From positions 62,001 through 126,000 of the forward strand of contig JAAYAX010000008.1 in the NCBI GenBank assembly GCA_012719175.1: a stretch of DNA of 64,000 nt, written 5' to 3'. Below the pieces are notes generated by a model. The model was not told the origin of the DNA. It worked only from the letters and a program-made list of their open reading frames with translations, and did not search any database. Positions 57,905-64,000 of this stretch are shown here, one piece after another. Numbering within the stretch: position 1 is the stretch's first letter; every line of letters begins with the position of its first letter. The translations under genes were made by a program, and so were the position numbers. Source of the DNA: Methanomassiliicoccus sp. GTDB lineage: Archaea; Thermoplasmatota; Thermoplasmata; Methanomassiliicoccales; Methanomassiliicoccaceae.

Positions 57905-59470
57905 ATGCAGCTTAAGGCGAAGTACGTAGATATGGAGTCAGCAGAGTACACCGCGGTACTGCACACGGAGGATGCGCTGGAGATCGGTGTCAGGGAGCAG
58001 GACAGGGTCCGCATCAAGCACGAGCGCAGCTCCGCGGTGACCTTGGTGCAGACCACTGACACAGTCGTCAACAAGGGCGAGGTGGGCATCCTGGGCAAGG
58101 CCTGGGAGACCCTGGGGCCCGACCCTGACGAGGCCATAGAGGTGGTGGCCACATCCAAGCCCGAGTCGATCGAGTTCATCAAGAAGAAGATGAACGGCAA
58201 GGAGCTTTCCACCGAGGAGATCCGCGCCATCGTCAACGATATCTCCACCCATAACCTCAGCAACATCGAGCTAACCGCATACGTCACCGCCCTGTACATA
58301 AACGGCATGAACCTTCGGGAGACGGCCGACCTGACGCAGGCAATGGTGGAGACCGGCGAGACCATAAAGTTCGACCGGTCCCCCGTGTACGACTTCCACT
58401 CCGTAGGCGGCTGCCCTGGGAACAAGATCACCCTGATAGTGGTGCCCATCGTGGCGGCGGCAGGACTGCTGATCCCCAAGACCTCCTCGCGGGCCATCAG
58501 CTCTGCGGCGGGGACCTCGGACATAGTGGAGGTCTTCGCCCGGGTGGACTTCGACGGTAACAAGCTGCGAAGCATCGCCGAGACCACCGGCGGCAGCCTG
58601 GCCTGGGGGGGATCGGTGAACCTCGCCCCCGCAGACGACCTCATCATAAAGGTGGAGTACCCGCTGGGCATCGATCCCCACGCTCAGCTCCTGGCATCGG
58701 TCATGAGCAAGAAGAAGGCGGTGGGGACGGAGTTCCTGGTAATCGACATCCCCATGGGCGCCGGAACAAAGGTGCCGACCATGGAGAAGGCCCAGGCCTA
58801 CGCCAAGGACTTCGTGGACCTCGGGGAGCGTCTGGGCATGCACGTGGAGTGCGCTATTACCTATGGCGAGCAGCCGGTGGGGAGGGCCGTGGGGCCGGCA
58901 TTGGAGGCCCGCGAGGCCATAGCCATCCTGGAGGGTGAGCTCCACCCCAGCAGCGTGATCGAGAAGGCCTGCGGCATGGCGGGCATGCTACTGGAGATGG
59001 CGGGAATGAAGCGCGGGGAGGCCAAGGCCCGGGAGATACTCATGTCCGGCAAGGCCTTGGACAAGTTCCGCGAGATAGTCGCCGCGCAGGGAGGGGACCC
59101 CAACATCCGCTCGACGGACATCCGGGTGGGCAAGTTCACTCACGACATCACCGCCACCATGTGCGGCTACGTCAACTCCATACGCAACAAGGAGATCGTG
59201 GCCCTAGCCCGGGCCGCGGGATCGCCCCGGGACAAGGGAGCGGGGGTCCTTCTGCACAAGAAGCGCGGCAACCGCGTGGACGATGGGGAGGCCATTCTCA
59301 CCATCTATGCCGATACCCAGGCCAAGCTCGACCAGGCGGTGGAGCTGTCGCGGAAGCTCAACCCCGTGAGCATCGAGGGAATGATCCTGGCGAAGCTGCC
59401 GTACATCAACAGGACGACGGTCATCGAGCGCACGTTCTGTCCTGCGCCCGGAGCGCCTCCGGCAGACTGA
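57905..59470 (+). CDS. deoA: AMP phosphorylase
   Basis: Splits AMP with phosphate into adenine and ribose 1,5-bisphosphate, the entry of the AMP pathway. The extra N-terminal domain of about 84 residues is typical of the archaeal enzyme. After it comes the pyrimidine-nucleoside-phosphorylase-type core with VYDFHSVGGCPGNKITL and KTSSRAISSAAGTSDIVEV. ATG 57905 has GGGGA before it and gives 521 residues; a GTG at 57893 lies inside RuBisCO. Its 3' end overlaps the convergent RuvC-like gene by 50 bases. The trio forms a full AMP-to-3PG module. Confidence 0.95.
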   Translation: MQLKAKYVDMESAEYTAVLHTEDALEIGVREQDRVRIKHERSSAVTLVQTTDTVVNKGEVGILGKAWETLGPDPDEAIEVVATSKPESIEFIKKKMNGKELSTEEIRAIVNDISTHNLSNIELTAYVTALYINGMNLRETADLTQAMVETGETIKFDRSPVYDFHSVGGCPGNKITLIVVPIVAAAGLLIPKTSSRAISSAAGTSDIVEVFARVDFDGNKLRSIAETTGGSLAWGGSVNLAPADDLIIKVEYPLGIDPHAQLLASVMSKKKAVGTEFLVIDIPMGAGTKVPTMEKAQAYAKDFVDLGERLGMHVECAITYGEQPVGRAVGPALEAREAIAILEGELHPSSVIEKACGMAGMLLEMAGMKRGEAKAREILMSGKALDKFREIVAAQGGDPNIRSTDIRVGKFTHDITATMCGYVNSIRNKEIVALARAAGSPRDKGAGVLLHKKRGNRVDDGEAILTIYADTQAKLDQAVELSRKLNPVSIEGMILAKLPYINRTTVIERTFCPAPGAPPAD

Positions 59471-60167
59471 TCTCTCCCTTGGCCACGGCCTCGGCCAGGT
59501 CGTAGGAGATGGTGACCCGGCCGCCGCTCTCAATACGGCTCTGCCGCTGAATGTCCCTAACCTCTCCGGGCGTGGGCTTCACCTCCGGAGGGAACGGCAG
59601 TCGGTAACCGCAGCCCAGGGCGATGGAGATGGCGGCATCGGCGTCCGGCTCCTCTGTCCTTCGGGTAGTGCTGGTCTCATCCACCACCTCCACGTCGTCC
59701 ACCATGTTCCATATCGAGCGGATGATGCGGTTGCGGTTGGTCCGGTCCCCGTGGCCCACGCGAGCGATGATGCGGGAGTGCCGGAAGTTACGACCGTAGC
59801 GGACGATCTCATTGGCCACTTGCTCCGGGGAGGACACGGTCTCGGCGATCAGCACCCTTCCGTCCCCGATCATCGCCAGACCTGGACGGGAACCGGGATC
59901 GATACCGGCCACCAGGGTGGTGAAGGATTCCCGTCCCTTGAGCTGGGAGCGGGCGATGGAGAGCGCCATGTCCGGCTGGTCGTTCGCCACCACCTTCCGG
60001 AAGCGTACTCTTGGCCTCTCCTCTACGGTGGTGACGATCACGCCCACGTTCTCCGGTATGGCGTCATCGAAGTCGAGGGCGACAAAGTGTTCCCTAGATT
60101 CCCGGAGCAGGTGGACCAGCTCATAGAAGAAGTTGAAGTTCTTGGTCATTATCCCGATGACCTTCAT
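59421..60167 (-). CDS. RuvC-like RNase H-fold protein
   Basis: Residues about 88-108 (GIDPGSRPGLAMIGDGRVL) are the first strand pair and catalytic aspartate of a RuvC/YqgF-type RNase H fold. A glutamate in VEVVDETSTT and an aspartate in DADAAISIALGCG complete the acidic triad. The N-terminal 85 residues form a small alpha-beta domain starting MKVIGIMTKN. It may act on branched nucleic acid, but the family is uncharacterised as far as I can tell. Length is 248. Its end overlaps the AMP phosphorylase 3' end by 50 bases, the longest convergent overlap here. Confidence 0.72.
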   Translation of the reverse strand: MKVIGIMTKNFNFFYELVHLLRESREHFVALDFDDAIPENVGVIVTTVEERPRVRFRKVVANDQPDMALSIARSQLKGRESFTTLVAGIDPGSRPGLAMIGDGRVLIAETVSSPEQVANEIVRYGRNFRHSRIIARVGHGDRTNRNRIIRSIWNMVDDVEVVDETSTTRRTEEPDADAAISIALGCGYRLPFPPEVKPTPGEVRDIQRQSRIESGGRVTISYDLAEAVAKGEISLPEALRAQDRTCAR

Positions 60168-60193
60168 CCAGATTACTAATTAGGGCGGATGGC

Positions 60194-61438
60194 TTAACCC
60201 TTTGCCCTTCCCATCCGGCCAGTAGGTCGGGGGGACGCTCCCGACGGCGAACGTCCCAGGATTAGGAAGCCAATAACGCTCACCATGGCGATGGAGGCCA
60301 CCGCCGACCACAGCGCGAAGGGGCTGCCGTGCAGGAGATCGTAAAGCACACCTCCTACCGTCGGTCCCAGGGACCAGCCGAAGTAGAAGAAAATGCCGTA
60401 CACGCCCATGTAGCGACCCTTCTCGTCCTCAGGGCTCAACGATGCCACCATAGCGGTGCTGGACGGCGAGACGGTATTCTCCCCCAAGGTTATGATGATG
60501 ACCGTGATCAGAAGGACCCATCCGATATCGGTAAGGCCTACCAGGAAATAGCCGAGGGCGTACAGAAGGGAACCGGCGGACAGGACCAGGGGCATGCGAT
60601 AGTGGCTGATGAGGCGGGTCATGGGGAACTGAAGGAGAACCACGATGATGCCGTTGAGCGCATACATGTAGCCGACTCCGGCCTCAGGTATGCCCATGTC
60701 CTTCACGCAGAACACCGAGAAGGTTGATGACAGCTGCCCCAGTATTATGCCCAGAGGAAGGGAGGCGAGGCAGAAGATAAAGAACGCCTTGTTGTGCCAT
60801 ATCTTGAGAAGGTCGCGGGGGTGAAAGCGATCGTGCCCCACCGCGACCCGCGCCGGCTCCTTGACCAGCAGCAGGATGACGAGCCCCACAATACTGCAGG
60901 TCATGGCCGTCATCAAGAAGAGATAGGAGAAGGGGAGGAGGACTATCATGAGGCCGGAGATCAGGGGCCCCAACGTCCAGCCGATGTTCTGCCCGATGCG
61001 GAGTATCCCGTAGGCCTCCAGCCTTCGGCCCGGCTCCACGATGTCCGCTATCATGGCGCTGCTGGCTGGATCGAATAAGGACCCCAGGGCGTTGGACACC
61101 GACAGCAGGACAGTAATGCCCCAGATATCACTATGGAGCAGGAAGGCACCGAACAGTAGCAAAAAGACCAGGCCCCGAAGGCCCATGGAGGCGAACATCA
61201 CCGGTCTCCGGCCTATGCGGTCCGCCAGCTCTCCACCCAGGATCTGGCCGAAGGCGCCGGCCACGGCCATGACCAGGAAGACCATGCCCACCTCGCCCAT
61301 GGACAGGGCGAGATCACGGTTCAGATGGATGGCCAGGAAGGGCAGTACGATGGAGAAGCCGGTCGTGGAGATGATCCGACCGCTACATAACAACCAGACC
61401 CTTCGGTCCAGCCCCCTCGGGAAGCTGTCTTTAAGCAT
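60194..61438 (-). CDS. MFS transporter (MdtH-like)
   Basis: About twelve membrane segments over 414 residues. The loop 2-3 signature is GGELADRIGRRPVMF and a central cytoplasmic loop with HDRFHPRDLLKIW separates the halves. It resembles the MdtH/YfcJ-type multidrug exporters. Substrate unknown. It lies 26 bases past the RuvC-like gene's start on the same strand and 45 bases after dnaJ, so it may be read from the chaperone transcript. Confidence 0.85.
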   Translation of the reverse strand: MLKDSFPRGLDRRVWLLCSGRIISTTGFSIVLPFLAIHLNRDLALSMGEVGMVFLVMAVAGAFGQILGGELADRIGRRPVMFASMGLRGLVFLLLFGAFLLHSDIWGITVLLSVSNALGSLFDPASSAMIADIVEPGRRLEAYGILRIGQNIGWTLGPLISGLMIVLLPFSYLFLMTAMTCSIVGLVILLLVKEPARVAVGHDRFHPRDLLKIWHNKAFFIFCLASLPLGIILGQLSSTFSVFCVKDMGIPEAGVGYMYALNGIIVVLLQFPMTRLISHYRMPLVLSAGSLLYALGYFLVGLTDIGWVLLITVIIITLGENTVSPSSTAMVASLSPEDEKGRYMGVYGIFFYFGWSLGPTVGGVLYDLLHGSPFALWSAVASIAMVSVIGFLILGRSPSGASPRPTGRMGRAKG

Positions 61439-61483
61439 TCTAGCCCTCGGGGGGAGAGGGCATGGGCTACATCATCCTTTCCA

Positions 61484-62608
61484 CTAACGGCGTTTCTTGA
61501 ACTTGCCGAGCATGGACTTGTCCTCCCCCTCGGTCTCCGCGAAGCGTTTCAAAATATCCTTCTGATCATTGGTGAGCTTCTCTGGCACCTTAACCTTCAC
61601 CCGGACGTACATGTCCCCTCGGGTGCTGCCGTTAAGTATGGGCATCCCCGAGCCACGGAGCCGGAAGACGGTATCCGGCTGCGTCCCCGGAGGGATGGAC
61701 ACGCGCGCCTTCTTATCGAGCGTGGGTATCTCTATCTCCGCGCCCAGGGCCGCCTGGGGGAAGCTGATGGGCTGATCCATTATCAGGTCAGCGCCCTCAC
61801 GGACGTATTGGGGGTGCTGCTTGACGTGCAGGACCACGTACAGGTCCCCGTTGGGCTCGCCAGGACCGCCAGCCTCACCGGCCCCGGGGATACGGAGCCG
61901 GGAGCCTGTCTCTACGCCCGCGGGTATGTCGATATCGATGTGGGAGCTCCGCTGCATCTTGCCCCGGCCGTCGCATTCCGGGCAGATGTTGGCAACCGAG
62001 CGCCCCGTGCCCCGGCAGCGTCGGCATGGGCCGACCTGGACGAACTGGCTGAAGCCTCTGCTCTGGACCACTCTCACCTGTCCCGAGCCCTTGCAGTCCG
62101 GGCAGGGCACCACCTTGCCGTCCTTGGCGCCCGTCCCCTGACACTTGGGACAATTATCGAACTTGGGCACGGTGATGCGCTTCTTGATCCCTTTGAACGC
62201 ATCCTCCAGGGATATCTCTACGTCCATGCGCGCATCGCGCCCCCCGGAGCGGTGTGACGTCTGCCGTCCGAAGAGCATGTCGAAAATGGAGCCGAAGCCC
62301 CCTCCATCGCCGAAGATGTCCCGCAGGTCCCCCATGTGGGAGAAGTCGCTCCAGTTGAACGAGCCGTCCTGGAACTGGGAGTTGACCCCAGCGTGCCCAT
62401 ACTGGTCGTACAGTCCCCGCTTCTTATCGTCCACGAGGACCTCGTAGGCCTCGGAGATCTCCTTGAACTTCTCCTCGGCGACCTTGCGGTCCTCCTTGGT
62501 GACGTCCGGATGGTACTGCATCGCCAGCTTCCTGTACGACTTCTTGATCTCCTCGACGCTGGCTCCCTTGGAGAGACCCAGTACCTCGTAGTAGTCCCGT
62601 TGTGTCAT
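61484..62608 (-). CDS. dnaJ: Chaperone DnaJ
   Basis: A full type I J protein. The J domain (about 1-70) has the HPD triad in [12 protein letters not shown] and starts [14 protein letters not shown] Gly/Phe-rich part with [15 protein letters not shown] follows. Four zinc-binding CxxCxGxG repeats are visible ([32 protein letters not shown]), and then comes the substrate-binding beta region. It stimulates DnaK ATP hydrolysis and binds unfolded chains. Length is 374. It is 19 bases after dnaK. Archaeal DnaK/DnaJ are generally held to have come from bacteria. Confidence 0.96.
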   Translation of the reverse strand: MTQRDYYEVLGLSKGASVEEIKKSYRKLAMQYHPDVTKEDRKVAEEKFKEISEAYEVLVDDKKRGLYDQYGHAGVNSQFQDGSFNWSDFSHMGDLRDIFGDGGGFGSIFDMLFGRQTSHRSGGRDARMDVEISLEDAFKGIKKRITVPKFDNCPKCQGTGAKDGKVVPCPDCKGSGQVRVVQSRGFSQFVQVGPCRRCRGTGRSVANICPECDGRGKMQRSSHIDIDIPAGVETGSRLRIPGAGEAGGPGEPNGDLYVVLHVKQHPQYVREGADLIMDQPISFPQAALGAEIEIPTLDKKARVSIPPGTQPDTVFRLRGSGMPILNGSTRGDMYVRVKVKVPEKLTNDQKDILKRFAETEGEDKSMLGKFKKRR

Positions 62609-62627
62609 CGGTCAGCTTCCGTGAGGC

Positions 62628-64000
62628 TCAGTCGACGATGTGATAATCGGCGTCCGTGAAATCGCCCTTCCCGCCCTGGTCCTTCTTATCGTCCCCGGGG
62701 GGTGGGGCCTGCGACTGCTGGGCCTGCTGCTCCGCGGCCGCGGCCTGGTAGATGCGCGTGGACACCGTGGACATCTCCTTGACTAGGGCGTCCATCTTGG
62801 CCTTGATGGCCTCAAGGTCATCGGACTTCAGGACCTCCCGCAGCTCGTCACTGGCCTGCTTGATCTTGTCCCGCTCCTCGGCGGTGACCTTGTCCCCCAG
62901 CTCGATGATGGTCTTGTCGGTGGTGTACAGCAGGGTGTCCGCCTGGTTAAGGGTCTCCACCTTCTCCTTGCGCTTCTTGTCTTCCTCGGAGAACTGCTCG
63001 GCCTGCTTCACCATGTTGTTGATCTCGTCCTTGGACAGCTTGTTGGTGGCGGTTATGGTGATCTTCTGCTCCTTGCCGGTCCCCAGATCCTTGGCGGACA
63101 CGCTGATGATGCCGTTGGCGTCGATGTCGTAGGTGACCTCGATCTGAGGAACGCCTCTCGGCGCAGGCGGTATGCCGGTCAACTGGAACTTGCCCAGGGA
63201 CACGTTGTCGGCGGCCATCTCCCTCTCTCCCTGAACGATGTGGATCTCCACGCTGGGCTGGTAGTCGGCAGCGGTGGAGAAGACCTGCGATTTGCGGGTG
63301 GGTATGGTGGTGTTTCGCTCGATTAGCTTGGTAGCGATTCCGCCGAGGGTCTCCACGCTGAGGGACAGGGGGGTCACGTCCAGCAGAAGGATGTCCTTGA
63401 CCTCTCCGGAAAGTACAGCTCCCTGGATGGCAGCACCCATGGACACGCATTCCATGGGGTCGATGCCCCTCTGGATCTTCTTGCCCACCACGTTCTCCAC
63501 GAACCTCTGGACGATGGGCATGCGGGTGGGTCCACCTACAAGGATGATGTTGTTGATCTGCTCCGGGGTGAGCTTGGCATCGCGCATGGCGTTGGTCAAG
63601 GGCGCCCGGCACCGTTCCACTATCGGGTTGATGAGCTCCTCAAGCTTGGCCCTGGTGATGCTCATGGCCAGGTGCTTGGGCCCGTTCTGATCGGCTATGA
63701 AGGGGAGGTTGATCTCTGTGGACATGGTCGAGGACAGCTCGATCTTGGCCTTCTCCGAGGCCTCACGGACCCTCCACATGGCCATCTTGTCCTTGGTGAG
63801 ATCGATACCAGTGTCCTTGTTGAACTGCACAACCACGAAGTTGATCAGGGCCTGGTCCATGTCCGTGCCCCCCAGCTGGGTGTCGCCGGATGTGGATATG
63901 ACCTCGAACACGCCCTCGGAGAACTCCATTATGGTGACATCCAGGGTTCCCCCGCCGAGGTCGAAGACCATGATCTTCTGGGACTGCTTGATGTTGTCCA
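62628..64000 (-). CDS. dnaK: Chaperone DnaK, partial (N-terminus beyond window edge)
   Basis: About 457 C-terminal residues are visible, from a lead-in [17 protein letters not shown] to the stop at 62628. The phosphate-2 motif [51 protein letters not shown], the substrate-binding region and a helical lid are present. The last residues are Gln/Ala/Pro-rich with [11 protein letters not shown] before ADYHIVD. The frame runs to base 64000, so the N-terminal ATPase part lies outside. GrpE would be expected further upstream but is not in view. Confidence 0.96.
   Translation of the reverse strand, partial: DNIKQSQKIMVFDLGGGTLDVTIMEFSEGVFEVISTSGDTQLGGTDMDQALINFVVVQFNKDTGIDLTKDKMAMWRVREASEKAKIELSSTMSTEINLPFIADQNGPKHLAMSITRAKLEELINPIVERCRAPLTNAMRDAKLTPEQINNIILVGGPTRMPIVQRFVENVVGKKIQRGIDPMECVSMGAAIQGAVLSGEVKDILLLDVTPLSLSVETLGGIATKLIERNTTIPTRKSQVFSTAADYQPSVEIHIVQGEREMAADNVSLGKFQLTGIPPAPRGVPQIEVTYDIDANGIISVSAKDLGTGKEQKITITATNKLSKDEINNMVKQAEQFSEEDKKRKEKVETLNQADTLLYTTDKTIIELGDKVTAEERDKIKQASDELREVLKSDDLEAIKAKMDALVKEMSTVSTRIYQAAAAEQQAQQSQAPPPGDDKKDQGGKGDFTDADYHIVD

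Noticed and set aside
1-64000. Pyrrolysine (TAG read-through), suggested by the likely Methanomassiliicoccales origin
   Set aside because: TAG ends at least eight genes at their expected lengths (for example gltB3, ADH synthase, the metal permease, the MFS gene, aminomutase, nadC, taw2, RuBisCO). No in-frame TAG inside a conserved family and no mttB, mtbB or pyl gene was seen here.
1-64000. CRISPR arrays, insertion sequences or prophage
   Set aside because: No regularly spaced repeats, transposase or integrase motifs, or phage structural genes were found on either strand.

Overview
The window is chromosomal DNA of a euryarchaeon. The evidence is archaeal information-processing genes (Nob1, Csl4, TFS, PCNA, Alba, an aCPSF-type beta-CASP nuclease, Taw2), archaeal lipid genes (GGPP synthase and two geranylgeranyl reductases), the archaeal aromatic pathway enzyme ADH synthase, and heterodisulfide-reductase-type HdrB, HdrC, HdrD and MvhD proteins. 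GC-rich genes, AT-rich TATA-type intergenic regions, KaiC-like triplets, a DUF835 protein and the methanogen-type Hdr genes suggest Thermoplasmatota, most likely Methanomassiliicoccales. That assignment is inference. No mobile element, CRISPR array, rRNA gene or clear recent transfer was seen. The only RNA gene found is tRNA-Val(CAC).

Left third (1-27 kb). A lipid operon (GGPP synthase and geranylgeranyl reductase) is followed by nob1, a stand-alone ThiI-type PP-loop gene, and a csl4, METTL5-type methylase and HTH-CBS operon. Next is a three-gene glutamate synthase split into amidotransferase, ferredoxin-FMN and GXGXG proteins, with a convergent Lrp/AsnC regulator. ADH synthase has a promoter rich in inverted repeats. 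A RavA/ViaA-like pair carries an unexpected C2H2 zinc finger. An operon links an isochorismatase-like hydrolase, a cysteine-less thioredoxin-reductase-like flavoprotein and an RlmN/Cfr-like radical SAM protein. Two metal-uptake loci follow: a zinc/manganese type (permease, ATPase and a binding protein with a large insertion) and an iron-complex/cobalamin type with a methyltransferase at its end.

Middle (27-43 kb). This holds the tRNA, a KamA-family protein whose substrate residues match glutamate 2,3-aminomutase (beta-glutamate osmolyte), and Hsp20. Three tandem KaiC-like ATPases follow; the central one has a zinc ribbon and a long coiled coil. Then come a glycyl-radical activase, mvhD with an hdrD-like gene, small zinc and membrane proteins, hdrC-hdrB, nadC, a beta-CASP nuclease, a YjbQ protein and a small HTH protein.

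Right third (42-64 kb). A membrane protein, TFS and PCNA precede a transketolase (split) and transaldolase operon that makes pentose phosphates. A second geranylgeranyl reductase, taw2, a cysteine-rich 509-residue unknown, a DUF835 protein, Alba, an HTH_10 regulator and gdhA follow. PolX is followed directly by the complete archaeal AMP pathway: ribose-1,5-bisphosphate isomerase, form III RuBisCO and AMP phosphorylase. The window closes with a RuvC-like protein, an MFS transporter, dnaJ and part of dnaK.

Two architectural themes recur. First, many convergent gene pairs overlap at their 3' ends. Second, several promoters, including the metal transporters and two divergent pairs, carry perfect inverted repeats next to or around the TATA box, and several starts look leaderless. 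All function calls come from reading motifs by eye; no database search was run.
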